Assembly: GCF_021353295.2 (NCBI RefSeq)
Contig: NZ_CP120635.1
Location: forward strand, 1,667,501-1,731,500
Origin: Pseudodesulfovibrio thermohalotolerans
GTDB lineage: Bacteria > Desulfobacterota > Desulfovibrionia > Desulfovibrionales > Desulfovibrionaceae
Length of the DNA stretch: 64,000 nucleotides
Direction of reading: 5' to 3'
This document shows, piece by piece, positions 35,317-47,906 of the stretch (position 1 is its first letter; every line of letters begins with the position of its first letter). Below the pieces are notes generated by a model. That model ran no database searches, was not told the DNA's origin, and saw nothing but the letters and a program-made list of their open reading frames with translations. Both the position numbers and the translations under genes were made by a program.

Positions 35317-36384
35317 ATGAAGAAGATCCGCGTTCTCATCGTCGACGACTCCGCCGTCGTTCGCCAGACTCTTGAGGACATCCTTTCCTCGGACTCTCAG
35401 ATCGAGGTCATGGGCACGGCCGTGGACCCCTACGCGGCCGCCGAGCGGTTGAAAAAGGAAGTTCCCGACGTCATGACCCTTGATATCGAGATGCCCCGCA
35501 TGGACGGGTTGACCTTTTTACGCAAGATCATGCAGCAGCGGCCCATTCCGGTGGTCATCTGCTCGTCGGTGGCCGGAGAGGGCACCGCCACCGCCTTGAA
35601 GGCATTGGAATACGGGGCTGTGGAGATTATCACCAAGCCCAAGGTCGGCACCAAGAAATTTCTCGAAGAGTCGCGAATCCGGCTCATTGATAAGGTCAAG
35701 GCCGCGGCTCTGGCCGGGGCCCGCCGCAGTCGGTCCGTGCCCATGTCAGTTGAGGTCAAGCCGAAACTCAGCGCGGACGCGGTTCTTCCCAAGGGCAGGC
35801 CCGCCACCCTGTCGTCCACCGAAAAGATATGCCTCGTGGGCGCTTCCACCGGCGGCACAGAGGCCCTGCGGGTTTTTCTGGAAGCGCAGCCCGTGGGGTG
35901 TCCGCCCATCGCCATAGTCCAGCACATGCCCGAGCATTTCACCGCGGCGTTCGCCAATCGGCTGAACTCGCTTTGCCGGATCAACGTCAGGGAGGCCCGT
36001 GACGGGGACGCCATGATGCGCGGTCAGGCGCTCATCGCCCCCGGCGACAGGCACATGCTCCTCAAACGGTCGGGCGCTAGGTATTATGTGGAGGTTCGGG
36101 AGGGCCCGCTCGTCTCCAGACATCGGCCTTCGGTGGACGTGCTGTTCCGTTCGGGTGCGCGATACGGCGGACCGAACGTCGTGGCCGCCATTATGACCGG
36201 CATGGGCGACGACGGGGCCAAGGGCATGAAGGAGCTCAAGGACGCCGGGGCCTACACCATTGCCCAGGACGAAGCGAGCTGCGTGGTTTTCGGTATGCCC
36301 CAGGAAGCCATCAAGCAGGGCGGCGTCGACAAGGTGCTGTCCCTGGAAAAGATCGCGCCTGAGATGGTTCGGGCCTGCGGATAA
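35317..36384 (+). CDS. cheB: Chemotaxis response regulator methylesterase CheB
   Basis: 355 residues from ATG 35317 (GAGAGG ribosome site; the in-frame GTG at 35311 lies within it). The receiver domain has D10, D11 and phospho-acceptor D56. The C-terminal esterase triad is S177 (GASTGGT), H203 (QHMPEHF) and D298/D299 (MTGMGDDG). It demethylates and deamidates chemoreceptors for adaptation. It is co-transcribed with cheA; no cheR is seen in the window. Confidence 0.96.
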   Translation: MKKIRVLIVDDSAVVRQTLEDILSSDSQIEVMGTAVDPYAAAERLKKEVPDVMTLDIEMPRMDGLTFLRKIMQQRPIPVVICSSVAGEGTATALKALEYGAVEIITKPKVGTKKFLEESRIRLIDKVKAAALAGARRSRSVPMSVEVKPKLSADAVLPKGRPATLSSTEKICLVGASTGGTEALRVFLEAQPVGCPPIAIVQHMPEHFTAAFANRLNSLCRINVREARDGDAMMRGQALIAPGDRHMLLKRSGARYYVEVREGPLVSRHRPSVDVLFRSGARYGGPNVVAAIMTGMGDDGAKGMKELKDAGAYTIAQDEASCVVFGMPQEAIKQGGVDKVLSLEKIAPEMVRACG

Positions 36385-36410
36385 GGCCCGGGAAGGGATT
36401 GGTCTCTTGC

Positions 36411-36438
36411 GCCCCTGTGGGAAGGTTTCCCGCAGGGG
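36411..36438. terminator. Terminator-like hairpin between convergent genes
   Basis: GCCCCTGTGGGAA pairs with TTCCCGCAGGGGC (one G-U). It lacks a long T run on either strand, so strength is uncertain. Confidence 0.5.
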
Positions 36439-36449
36439 CCATTTGCTCT

Positions 36450-36782
36450 CTAGCTGTGGCGATAGGCGATGACGTCGACAGGCTCGCGGGTGACCATGCC
36501 TTCATTGAGCATGGCGTCGAGCTTGTCGAGGAGGGGAGCGAGCCTGTCCGGATGGTCCACGATTTCCACCACCACGGGCAGGTCCTCGGACAGGCGCAGG
36601 ATGCGGCTGGTGTGGATCAGGCTGTTGGCTCCGAAGCCCATCAGTCCCCGAAAGACCGTGGCTCCGGCCAGACCGAGCTCGCGTGCTTCGCGGACGATGA
36701 CGTCGGCCAGGGGCTGGCCTTCGAACTTGTCGTCCTCGCCGATGTAGATTCGGATGCGTTCCGCATTTTCAAGTAATTTCAT
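36450..36782 (-). CDS. DUF190 protein, partner of fluoride channel
   Basis: 110 residues from MKLLENAERIRIYIGEDDKF (GGGGGA upstream). The fold is ferredoxin-like/PII-like (VIVREARELGLAGATVFRGL; LPVVVEIVDHPDRLAPLLDK), as in DUF190 proteins that are nearly always next to crcB. It is presumably a small cytoplasmic regulator of the channel. Co-transcribed downstream of crcB with a 19-bp gap. Confidence 0.9.
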   Translation of the reverse strand: MKLLENAERIRIYIGEDDKFEGQPLADVIVREARELGLAGATVFRGLMGFGANSLIHTSRILRLSEDLPVVVEIVDHPDRLAPLLDKLDAMLNEGMVTREPVDVIAYRHS

Positions 36783-36801
36783 GGAGTCCCCCATGTGTGG
36801 A

Positions 36802-37179
36802 TCAGAGCAGGCGGCCCAGGGCTATGCCGGTCAGAACCAGGGCAAGCCCGGCCACTGATTGGCCGACGACGTTGACCATGGCCATGGCCATTTGTCCGGA
36901 CTTGACCAGCGTGCCGGTCTCGAACATGTAGGTGGAGAAGGTGGTGAACGCGCCCATGAAACCGGTGAGGATCAGAAGCCGGACTTCGCTGCCGGGCAAC
37001 AGGCGGTTTTCGAAAATTCCCCAGACCGTGCCGAAAAGCAGGCAGCCTGCCAGGTTGACGGCGAAGGTGCCCGCCGGGAATGATCCGCCCGCCAGACGTT
37101 GCACCACGCCGGACAAAAAGTAGCGCGACAAGGTGCCGGCGGCTCCGCCCAGAGAAAGATAGAGAATTTTGGTCGGCAT
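36802..37179 (-). CDS. crcB: Fluoride ion channel CrcB/Fluc
   Basis: 125 residues from MPTKILYLSLGGAAGTLSRY with AAGGATATCC upstream. Four transmembrane helices carry the family motifs GGAAGTLSRY and GFMGAFTTFSTYMFE (central Na-site and Phe-box region). It exports fluoride passively. Upstream leader space is only 47 bp and shows no fluoride riboswitch, so expression is not controlled in the usual way. Confidence 0.95.
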   Translation of the reverse strand: MPTKILYLSLGGAAGTLSRYFLSGVVQRLAGGSFPAGTFAVNLAGCLLFGTVWGIFENRLLPGSEVRLLILTGFMGAFTTFSTYMFETGTLVKSGQMAMAMVNVVGQSVAGLALVLTGIALGRLL

Positions 37180-37226
37180 TTGGATATCCTTGAGCCGAGC
37201 TATACCAACACAACCGGAGAAAGCCA

Positions 37227-37823
37227 ATGCCCCTTGAGTGCGAATTGAAATATCTGGAGGCCGACCTCAACGATCTGGCCGCGAAACTTGCCGCCGCCGG
37301 GGCCGAGACTTCGGGCCGGTACTTTGAGTCCAACATCGTCTTCGACCGGCCCGACCGCTCCCTCAAGGCTGCGGGCGTACTGCTGCGTCTGCGAGAAAGG
37401 CAGGGCCGGGGGGTGCTCACCGTCAAGCGCTTGCCCGAGAACCCGGAGCCTTCGGCACTCAAGATTTTCGAGGAGATCCAGACCGGGGTGGATGATCCAG
37501 GGGCCATGAGTGAGGCCCTTGCGGCCGTGGGCTTTGTCCCGGCTTTCCGCTACGAGAAGGTTAGGGAGAAGTGGCGGCACATGGGGTGCGTCGTGTGTCT
37601 GGACCACCTGCCTTTCGGCGATTTCGTGGAGATAGAGGGAGAAGAGGCCAAGGTCCTCGCATGCGCCGCCGACCTTGGCCTGGATTCCGCCTGCACTACC
37701 AAGGCCACCTACCACGGCCTGAATCTCGAATACAGGTTGGCCAAGGGGCTTGAACCAGACGAGAATTTCGTCTTCGAGCCCGGCAGACGGGCATCTTTGG
37801 TGGATCAAATCGAGAATCTTTGA
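37227..37823 (+). CDS. CYTH-domain protein (class IV adenylate cyclase-like)
   Basis: 198 residues, ATG with CCGGAGAAAGCC upstream. The CYTH signature ExExK is ECELKYL at the very start, followed by the basic strand LLRLRERQGRGVLTVKR and VEIEGEE near 150, which form the triphosphate tunnel. Members are class IV adenylyl cyclases or inorganic triphosphatases. Which activity this one has cannot be read from sequence. Divergent from crcB. Confidence 0.88.
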   Translation: MPLECELKYLEADLNDLAAKLAAAGAETSGRYFESNIVFDRPDRSLKAAGVLLRLRERQGRGVLTVKRLPENPEPSALKIFEEIQTGVDDPGAMSEALAAVGFVPAFRYEKVREKWRHMGCVVCLDHLPFGDFVEIEGEEAKVLACAADLGLDSACTTKATYHGLNLEYRLAKGLEPDENFVFEPGRRASLVDQIENL

Positions 37824-37833
37824 CCCTCTTCCC

Positions 37834-37862
37834 TCGACAGTGAGCTAAAACGAATTTATATT
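37834..37862 (+). promoter_or_regulatory. Promoter of clpS-clpA
   Basis: TCGACA (37834-37839), exactly 17 nt, then TATATT (37857-37862), five of six matches to each sigma-70 consensus box. It is placed 40 bp before clpS. Confidence 0.62.
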
Positions 37863-37903
37863 GTGAGTCAGGAAATACAAAGGATTGGTGGAGCAGAAAC
37901 ACT

Positions 37904-38218
37904 ATGAGCGACCCTTTTACCGGGGACCGGTTCGATTCGGAGCTTCTTGGTCAACACCAAGTCAAGGAGCCGAAAAAGTACAAGGTCCTGCTGCATAACG
38001 ACGATTACACGACCATGGATTTCGTGGTCGAGATACTGGTGCGCGTCTTTCGCCGGACAGAGGCGCAGGCGACGGCCATCATGCTTTCCGTGCACAACCA
38101 GGGGTACGGAATATGCGGCGTCTACACCGCCGAAGTGGCCGAAACCAAGGTGGACCTGGTGCACCGTCTGGCCAAAAGCGCGGGTTTCCCGCTCAAGTGC
38201 AGCATGGAAGGTGAATAG
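37904..38218 (+). CDS. clpS: ClpS, ClpA adaptor for N-degron substrates
   Basis: 104 residues. KYKVLLHNDDYTTMDFVVEIL carries the Asn-Asp pair of the N-terminal-residue pocket, and the family segment LSVHNQGYGICGVYTAEVAE follows. It delivers proteins with N-terminal Leu, Phe, Tyr or Trp to ClpA. It is followed by clpA (3-bp gap) and aat, so the N-degron pathway is encoded as one cluster. Confidence 0.97.
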   Translation: MSDPFTGDRFDSELLGQHQVKEPKKYKVLLHNDDYTTMDFVVEILVRVFRRTEAQATAIMLSVHNQGYGICGVYTAEVAETKVDLVHRLAKSAGFPLKCSMEGE

Positions 38219-38221
38219 AAT

Positions 38222-40543
38222 ATGACGATGCTGAGCAAGGAACTGGAAAGTGCGTTGACCTCCGCCGTCAACGAAGTGAAGCGAAGGAACCACGAGTTCC
38301 TGACGCTCGAACATCTGCTGTACGCCATCTCCATTGAGGAGCAGGGCGAGGAAATCCTCGAAGCCTGCGGCGCGGAGATGGATCGGCTCAGGGATCAGCT
38401 TGGACGGTTCTTCGTCGAGAATATGGAAACCCTGCCCGAAGGCACCGAGTCCGAGGTCATTCAGACCCTGGGCGTGCGCCGCGTGCTGCAGCGCGCCGTG
38501 TGGCAGAAAAAGGCTTCGGGCAAGAACACCGTCGAGGTGGGCGATGTCCTGGCCGCCATGTTTGACGAGGAGGACTCCTACGCGGTCTATTTTCTGCGTA
38601 CCCACGACGTGTCCAGGCTCGATATTTTGGAGTTTATCTCCCACGGCATGTCCATGCACGACGACTGGAGCGACATGGGCGACGAGCCGCTGTCCAAGCC
38701 CGACGGTCTGGATGGCCGTCCGGGAGAGAAGAAAAGTCCGCTCAAGGAATTCACGGTCAACCTGACCGACCGGGCCGCCCAGGGGCTCATTGATCCGCTC
38801 ATCGGCCGCAGCGCAGAATTGGAGCGGACCATCCAGGTCCTTTCCCGTCGCCGCAAGAACAATCCCATTTTCGTGGGCGATCCGGGCGTGGGCAAGACCG
38901 CCATGGCCGAAGGGCTGGCCCTGATGATCGTGGAGGGCCGGGTTCCCAAGGAATTCATCAACGCCGAAGTCTATAGCCTGGACATGGGGTCGCTTTTGGC
39001 GGGCACCAAGTACCGGGGCGACTTCGAGGCGCGGCTCAAGGGCGTTCTTGGCGAGCTGAAGCAGAACCGCGACGCCATCCTGTTCGTGGACGAAATTCAT
39101 ACCATCGTGGGCGCGGGGTCGGTCTCCGGCGGCTCCATGGACGCTTCCAACATCCTCAAGCCTCTGTTGCAGTCCGGCGAAATCCGTTGCATCGGCTCGA
39201 CCACCTTTGAGGAATACAAGAACCATTTCGAGAAGGACCGCGCCTTGTCGCGCCGGTTCCAGAAGATTGAGATAAGCGAGCCCACCGTGGAGGAGACCAT
39301 CGCCATCCTCAAGGGATTGCAGTCCCACTACGAGGAGTTTCACGGCGTCAACTATACCCACTTCGCCCTCAAGGCGGCGGCCGAGCTGTCCGAACGGCAC
39401 ATTACGGATCGCTATCTGCCGGACAAGGCTATTGACGTCATGGATGAAGTCGGTGCGCTGTACAAGCTCTCCGGCCGTCCCCGCAAGGGCGACCGCATCA
39501 AGGTGTCGGACGTGGAGAAGGTCGTGGCCCGCATGGCCCGTATCCCCGCACGGCGGCTGACCATGTCAGACCGCGAGCGGCTGAAGAGTCTGGAGAGCGA
39601 TCTCAAGTCCGTGGTTTTCGGCCAGGACGAGGCCGTGGCGGCCTTGGCCAAGTCCATCAAGCGTTCCCGCGCGGGTATGCGCCAGATTGGCCGCCCGGTG
39701 GGCAGTTTCCTGCTGACCGGCCCGACCGGCGTGGGCAAGACCGAGCTGGCCCGTCAACTGGCCCAGGTGCTCGGCATCGGGTTCCTGCGTTTCGACATGT
39801 CCGAGTACATGGAAAAACATGCCGTGGCGCGGCTCATCGGCGCGCCTCCGGGCTATGTCGGGTTCGACCAGGGCGGGCTGCTGACCGAAGGCGTGCGCAA
39901 GAAGCCGCACTGCGTGGTCCTGTTCGACGAGATCGAGAAGGCTCACCCCGACGTTTTCAATATCCTGCTCCAGGTCATGGACTACGCCACCCTGACCGAC
40001 AACAATGGGCGCAAGGCGGACTTCCGCCATGTCATCCTGCTGATGACCTCGAACGCGGGCGCGCGTGAAATGTCCAAGGGCGCCATCGGGTTCAAGCGCG
40101 ACGAGAACGCCGATCGCCAAGGCGAGGCCATGAAGGCGCTGGAACGGCTCTTCAGCCCCGAGTTCCGCAACCGTCTGGACTCCATCGTGACCTTCCGGTC
40201 ACTGGAACAGCCGGTCATGGAGCAGATCGTGAACAAGTTCATCAAGGAGCTCAACGACCAGTTGCAGGATCGCCGCGTAGTGATAGCCCTGACCGACGCG
40301 GCCCGGGCGCGGCTGGCCGAACTCGGCCACGACGCCACCATGGGCGCGCGTCCCATGGGTCGGGTCATCCAGACCGAGATCAAGGACGTTATCGCGGACG
40401 AGCTGCTCTTCGGCGCGCTGACCAAGGGCGGCGTTGTCTCCGTGGATGTAGTTGGAAAGGGTAAGAAATCGAAGAAGCTGCCACTTGTCGGCGAGTCCGG
40501 GGAGTTTATGTTCTCCTTCGACGCCGCTGGTGCGAAACGATAG
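38222..40543 (+). CDS. clpA: ATP-dependent Clp protease ATP-binding subunit ClpA
   Basis: 773 residues. N-terminal Clp repeats (LEHLLYAISIEE), first AAA+ Walker A GDPGVGKTAMAEG, second GPTGVGKTELARQ, Walker B motifs ILFVDEIHT and VVLFDEIEKAHPD. The hexamer unfolds N-degron and ssrA substrates for ClpP (gene at 11.2 kb). It is coupled to clpS. Confidence 0.97.
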   Translation: MTMLSKELESALTSAVNEVKRRNHEFLTLEHLLYAISIEEQGEEILEACGAEMDRLRDQLGRFFVENMETLPEGTESEVIQTLGVRRVLQRAVWQKKASGKNTVEVGDVLAAMFDEEDSYAVYFLRTHDVSRLDILEFISHGMSMHDDWSDMGDEPLSKPDGLDGRPGEKKSPLKEFTVNLTDRAAQGLIDPLIGRSAELERTIQVLSRRRKNNPIFVGDPGVGKTAMAEGLALMIVEGRVPKEFINAEVYSLDMGSLLAGTKYRGDFEARLKGVLGELKQNRDAILFVDEIHTIVGAGSVSGGSMDASNILKPLLQSGEIRCIGSTTFEEYKNHFEKDRALSRRFQKIEISEPTVEETIAILKGLQSHYEEFHGVNYTHFALKAAAELSERHITDRYLPDKAIDVMDEVGALYKLSGRPRKGDRIKVSDVEKVVARMARIPARRLTMSDRERLKSLESDLKSVVFGQDEAVAALAKSIKRSRAGMRQIGRPVGSFLLTGPTGVGKTELARQLAQVLGIGFLRFDMSEYMEKHAVARLIGAPPGYVGFDQGGLLTEGVRKKPHCVVLFDEIEKAHPDVFNILLQVMDYATLTDNNGRKADFRHVILLMTSNAGAREMSKGAIGFKRDENADRQGEAMKALERLFSPEFRNRLDSIVTFRSLEQPVMEQIVNKFIKELNDQLQDRRVVIALTDAARARLAELGHDATMGARPMGRVIQTEIKDVIADELLFGALTKGGVVSVDVVGKGKKSKKLPLVGESGEFMFSFDAAGAKR

Positions 40544-40553
40544 AGCAAATATC

Positions 40554-40582
40554 GGGGGCGGCTTCCGCCGCCCCCCTTTATT
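40554..40582 (+). terminator. Terminator-like hairpin after clpA
   Basis: GGGGGCGGC (40554-40562) pairs with GCCGCCCCC (40567-40575), then CTTTATT. It lies in the 45-bp gap before aat, so it could reduce aat expression. Confidence 0.6.
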
Positions 40583-40588
40583 CCCGTC

Positions 40589-41281
40589 ATGACCATCTAC
40601 CGCCTGTTTGACGAACCCGTCTTCCCCGACCCTGAAGAGGCCGAGCCGGACGGTTTGCTCGCCGTGGGCGGCGATCTCTCTCCTGAACGGCTGCTCACGG
40701 CCTATGCAAATGGCATATTCCCTTGGTATTGTGAGGAATCACCTATACTTTGGTGGTCAACCAACCCCCGGCTTGCGCTTATCCCCGAAGAACTCCACGT
40801 GCCGCGCAGTCTGCGTCGGACGATCAACAGGGAAACCTTCACTTTCACACTGGATACGCATTTCGAAACGGTCATTCGGCGGTGCGCCTGTTGCCCCAGG
40901 CCGGGGCAGGAAGGCACCTGGATCGTGGACGAGATGATCGAGGCGTACAGCCTTCTGCATCGCCTGGGTTACGCCCACAGCGTGGAGGCGTGGCAGGGGG
41001 ATGCGCTGGTGGGCGGACTGTATGGGGTGTCCCTCGGGTCGGTGTTCTTCGGCGAATCCATGTTCTACAGCGTGCCGGACGCCTCCAAGGCGGCCTTTGC
41101 CGTGTTCGTGGAGCAGTTGCGGAAGTGGCGGTTCACCCTCATCGATTGCCAACAGACCACCAAGCATCTCCTGCGTTTCGGCGCGCGGGAGTTGCAACGG
41201 TTCCGTTTCCTCGCCAAGCTCCGCGAGGGTATGGATGCGCCCACCCGCGAAGGGGTGTGGCGTTTCGACGACCGGGAGTGA
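40589..41281 (+). CDS. aat: Leucyl/phenylalanyl-tRNA-protein transferase
   Basis: 230 residues. Family motifs are FPDPEEAEPDGLLAVGGDLS, GIFPWYCEESPILWWSTNPR and GESMFYSVPDASKAAF, with a normal length. It adds Leu or Phe to proteins with N-terminal Arg or Lys, creating primary N-degrons read by ClpS-ClpA-ClpP, whose genes lie just upstream. Confidence 0.97.
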   Translation: MTIYRLFDEPVFPDPEEAEPDGLLAVGGDLSPERLLTAYANGIFPWYCEESPILWWSTNPRLALIPEELHVPRSLRRTINRETFTFTLDTHFETVIRRCACCPRPGQEGTWIVDEMIEAYSLLHRLGYAHSVEAWQGDALVGGLYGVSLGSVFFGESMFYSVPDASKAAFAVFVEQLRKWRFTLIDCQQTTKHLLRFGARELQRFRFLAKLREGMDAPTREGVWRFDDRE

Positions 41282-41288
41282 TCTCCGG

Positions 41289-41768
41289 TTAGTCCTCGTC
41301 TTCCGCCAGGGGTGGGTGCTGGCTCAGATCGAAGTATCCCTTGAGAGGGAACGCCAAGGGATAACTCGGGATTTTCTCGAATTCGATGAACCCGGCGTCC
41401 TTGCCCGGCTGGACCTCGGTGAATCCGGCCAACCCTGCCGGAACCGGGAAGGCCAGGGGGTTGGATCTGATGGCCGTAAGCCTTGTGGAATATTGTTCTT
41501 TCAGGTAATTAACGATGAGATCGCGTTCATCCGTTGTAAAGGATTCGAGGATGACCCTTCGGCTTTCCGGGACGCAGTCTTCCGTGGCTGGATTATGTTC
41601 GACCAGTCCGGTGAAGTCCGTCTCCGATTCCTCCTCGGGGTTCCAGCGGGCGCGAAAAAGATGCACTTCCACGTCGCGCCTCCCCTTGAAGCTCCTGATG
41701 ACCATGGACAGGGAGTAGGCCCGCTCGCAGGGCGGGGGAGAGGCGGGAGTGTTGATGGTGATATCCAT
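41289..41768 (-). CDS. Hypothetical protein
   Basis: 159 residues, ATG with CCGGAG upstream. It is soluble and has no signal peptide. A beta-rich first half (ERAYSLSMVIRSFKGRRDVE; HLFRARWNPEEESETDF) is followed by a helical segment (VILESFTTDERDLIVNYLKE) and an acidic tail (ADEDED-like end LAEDED). No family recognised. It lies alone, convergent with aat and divergent from uvrB. Confidence 0.65.
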   Translation of the reverse strand: MDITINTPASPPPCERAYSLSMVIRSFKGRRDVEVHLFRARWNPEEESETDFTGLVEHNPATEDCVPESRRVILESFTTDERDLIVNYLKEQYSTRLTAIRSNPLAFPVPAGLAGFTEVQPGKDAGFIEFEKIPSYPLAFPLKGYFDLSQHPPLAEDED

Positions 41769-41852
41769 AGCTCTGACTCCGGAACGGGGTTGCAGGGTTT
41801 TTCTTGATTCTTACGTGTTTTGACGGGCTAGCTCAAGCCCGGGTGTAGAAGA

Positions 41853-43856
41853 ATGCCGGATTTCAAACTCGTCAGCGAATATACTCTCAAGGGCGATCAG
41901 CCCCAGGCCGTTGCCGAACTCGTCGCGGGCCTGGGGGCGGGCGTCAGGGATCAGGTCCTGCTCGGCGCCACGGGCACGGGCAAAACCTTCACCATGGCCA
42001 ATGTGGTGGCCGAGCTTAACCGTCCGGCTCTGGTTCTGGCTCCCAACAAGACCTTGGCGGCGCAGCTCTACACCGAGTTCCGGGCTCTTTTCCCGGACAA
42101 TGCTGTCGAATATTTCGTCAGTTATTACGATTACTACCAGCCTGAAGCCTACCTGCCGCACTCGGACGTCTACATCGAGAAGGATTCGTCCATCAACGAC
42201 GATATCGACAAGCTGCGTCATGCGGCCACCCATGCGCTCCTGACCCGCAAGGATGTGCTCATCGTGGCCTCGGTCTCCTGCATTTATGGATTGGGCTCGC
42301 CTGATTTCTACGCCAAGATGGTCATTCCCGTGGAGGAGGGCCAGACCATGGCCATGGAGTCCCTGCTCGAACGATTGGTGGAAATTCACTACGAGCGCAA
42401 CGACTACGATTTCCATCGCGGCACCTTCCGGGTGCGGGGCGACGTGGTCGAGATCATCCCCGCCTACAGCCGGGAAAAGGCGTTGCGCATCGAATTTTTC
42501 GGCGATGAGATTGATTCCATCTCCGAGACCGATCCGCTCACGGGCGAGGTCAAGGACCGGCTGCGGAAGACCGTCATCTACCCCGGCTCCCACTTCGTTT
42601 CGGACCGCGACAACCTGGACCGGGCCGTGGCCGATATCCGCGACGAGTTGCAGTCCCGCCTGTCTTTTCTCCAGAGGAACAGTAAGTTGGTGGAGGCCCA
42701 GCGTCTGGAACAGCGGACCATGTACGACCTGGAGACCATTGAGGAACTGGGCTACTGCAACGGCATCGAGAACTATTCGCGCCACCTGGACGGCCGCGTC
42801 GAGGGGCAGCCTCCCGCGACCCTGCTCGACTATTTCCCGGACGATTTTATCCTGTTCGTGGACGAGTCTCATATCGCCCTGCCGCAGGTGGGGGGCATGT
42901 ATCGCGGCGACCGCTCGCGCAAAACCACGCTCGTGGATTTCGGTTTCCGTCTGCCGTCCGCGCTCGACAACCGGCCTTTGAATTACGAGGAGTTTCAGGA
43001 GCGCATTCATCAGGCCGTGTACGTTTCGGCCACGCCCGGCCCGCTTGAGCTCGACTTGGCTCAGGGCGTTGTGGTGGAGCAGATCATCCGACCAACGGGG
43101 CTGCTCGATCCGCAGTTGGAGGTCAGGAAGACGCAGGGACAGATTGACGATTTGCTGGCGGAGTGCAAAAAAAGGCAGACGAAGGACGAGCGTGTCCTGG
43201 TGACCACGCTGACCAAGCGCATGGCCGAGGACCTGAACGATTATCTGAATCAGATGGGCGTTCAGTCCCGGTACCTGCATTCGGATATCGACACGCTGGA
43301 ACGCATGGCCATCATTCAGGCGCTTCGGGCCGGTGAGTTTTTCGTCCTGGTGGGCATCAACCTTCTGCGCGAGGGGCTGGACATCCCCGAGGTGTCCCTG
43401 GTGGCCATTCTGGATGGTGACAAGGAAGGGTTCCTGCGCTCCACGCGTTCGCTCATCCAGACTTTCGGGCGGGCCGCCCGGAACTCGGAGGGGCGGGTTA
43501 TCCTGTACGCGGACAAGGTCACCGATTCCATGGCCGAGGCCATGGGCGAGACCGAGCGCAGGCGGGCCAGGCAGGAGGAGTACAACCTGGAGCACGGCAT
43601 CACGCCGACCACCATCCGCAAGAAGGTGGAGAACCTCTTCGGTGAACTTTCAGGCGGCGGCGACCGGAGCGGGGCCGTGGCCATGGCCGCCGAGGACGGC
43701 GTGTACTACGGGGCGGACCAGAAGACCCTGAACAAGACGGTCAAGCGGCTGGAGCGGGAAATGCGCGAGGCCGCCAAGGAACTGGAGTTCGAGCGGGCGG
43801 CGGAGCTTAGGGACCGCATCGCCCGACTTCGCGAGCGCATGTTGGAATTGGGGTAA
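41853..43856 (+). CDS. uvrB: UvrABC system protein B
   Basis: 667 residues. Walker [21 protein letters not shown], the beta-hairpin [12 protein letters not shown] that pries the strands, helicase motifs to the [11 protein letters not shown] region, and a C-terminal UVR domain ([20 protein letters not shown]) for UvrC contact. It is the damage-verifying helicase of nucleotide excision repair. It is followed after 3 bp by a K+ channel gene, then ligA and dapB. Confidence 0.98.
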   Translation: MPDFKLVSEYTLKGDQPQAVAELVAGLGAGVRDQVLLGATGTGKTFTMANVVAELNRPALVLAPNKTLAAQLYTEFRALFPDNAVEYFVSYYDYYQPEAYLPHSDVYIEKDSSINDDIDKLRHAATHALLTRKDVLIVASVSCIYGLGSPDFYAKMVIPVEEGQTMAMESLLERLVEIHYERNDYDFHRGTFRVRGDVVEIIPAYSREKALRIEFFGDEIDSISETDPLTGEVKDRLRKTVIYPGSHFVSDRDNLDRAVADIRDELQSRLSFLQRNSKLVEAQRLEQRTMYDLETIEELGYCNGIENYSRHLDGRVEGQPPATLLDYFPDDFILFVDESHIALPQVGGMYRGDRSRKTTLVDFGFRLPSALDNRPLNYEEFQERIHQAVYVSATPGPLELDLAQGVVVEQIIRPTGLLDPQLEVRKTQGQIDDLLAECKKRQTKDERVLVTTLTKRMAEDLNDYLNQMGVQSRYLHSDIDTLERMAIIQALRAGEFFVLVGINLLREGLDIPEVSLVAILDGDKEGFLRSTRSLIQTFGRAARNSEGRVILYADKVTDSMAEAMGETERRRARQEEYNLEHGITPTTIRKKVENLFGELSGGGDRSGAVAMAAEDGVYYGADQKTLNKTVKRLEREMREAAKELEFERAAELRDRIARLRERMLELG

Positions 43857-43859
43857 GGG

Positions 43860-46978
<3,119 letters not shown>

Positions 46979-47012
46979 CCATACAAACTTTCAACACGCA
47001 AGGAGTGACACC

Positions 47013-47792
47013 ATGACAGTCGATGTCGTCATCCTGGGTGCCAAGGGCCGCATGGGCAACACCCTTATCAACATGGCCCTGGCCGACGAGGAACTGAATC
47101 TGGTGGGCGCGTGCGAGCGCAAGGGCAACACGGACGGGCTGGTCTACGAGAACTGCCAGGTCTCCGACAGTCTGGAAGACCTGCTGCCCAAGGTCCCGGG
47201 CGCGGTGATCGTCGATTTCACTGCCCCCGAAGCCTCTGTCGCGATGGCCAAGACCGCCGCCCGGTTCGGCAATCCCGCAGTGGTCGGCACCACGGGCCTG
47301 AATCCCGAGCAACAGGCCGAGTTGGCCGAAGCCGCCAAGCAGGTCCCGCTCTTCTGGGCACCAAATATGTCCGTGGGCATCAATGTCCTGCTCAAGGTCC
47401 TTCCTCAGCTCGTCCAGGCTTTGGGCGAAGACTACGACATGGAGATGGTCGAGACCCATCACAGGATGAAGAAGGATTCTCCGAGCGGCACCGCCTTGAA
47501 GCTGGCCCAATGCCTGGCCGAAGCGCGTGGCTGGGATTACGACGAGGTCAAGAAGCACTGCCGCGACGGCATCATCGGCGAGCGGCCCAAAAAAGAGATC
47601 GGCGTGCAGACCCTGCGCGGCGGCGACGTGGTCGGCGATCACACCATGTTCTTCTTCGGTCCCGGCGAGCGTATCGAAATCACCCACCGTGCCCACTCGC
47701 GTGAAACATTCGCCTCCGGCGCGTTGCGCGCCGCCAAGTGGCTGGCACGACAGAAACCCGGCAAGCTCTACGCCATGGCCGACATATTCTAG
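47013..47792 (+). CDS. dapB: 4-hydroxy-tetrahydrodipicolinate reductase
   Basis: 259 residues from [20 protein letters not shown] with AAGGAGTGACACC; the longer frame is a ligA shadow. NAD(P)-binding GAKGRMG, catalytic segment [19 protein letters not shown] (His-His-x-x-Lys), and [15 protein letters not shown]. It is a lysine/diaminopimelate biosynthesis enzyme. It is followed by a strong terminator. Confidence 0.97.
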   Translation: MTVDVVILGAKGRMGNTLINMALADEELNLVGACERKGNTDGLVYENCQVSDSLEDLLPKVPGAVIVDFTAPEASVAMAKTAARFGNPAVVGTTGLNPEQQAELAEAAKQVPLFWAPNMSVGINVLLKVLPQLVQALGEDYDMEMVETHHRMKKDSPSGTALKLAQCLAEARGWDYDEVKKHCRDGIIGERPKKEIGVQTLRGGDVVGDHTMFFFGPGERIEITHRAHSRETFASGALRAAKWLARQKPGKLYAMADIF

Positions 47793-47817
47793 GCCGGAAG
47801 CGGCAATCGATCATTCA

Positions 47818-47847
47818 GGGGAGTCTCGAACGAGGCTCCCCTTTTTT
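47818..47847 (+). terminator. Intrinsic terminator after dapB
   Basis: GGGGAG-T-CTCG pairs with CGAG-G-CTCCCC (47818-47841), then six T residues. Confidence 0.88.
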
Positions 47848-47906
47848 GGTGTTTGCGGGAATGGCGGGTTGTTGGGGGCGTCGGCAGGTAATGCCGCCGT
47901 TCATTC

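Noticed and set aside
37180..37226. Fluoride riboswitch before crcB
   Set aside because: Too short and no crcB-motif sequence blocks were found.
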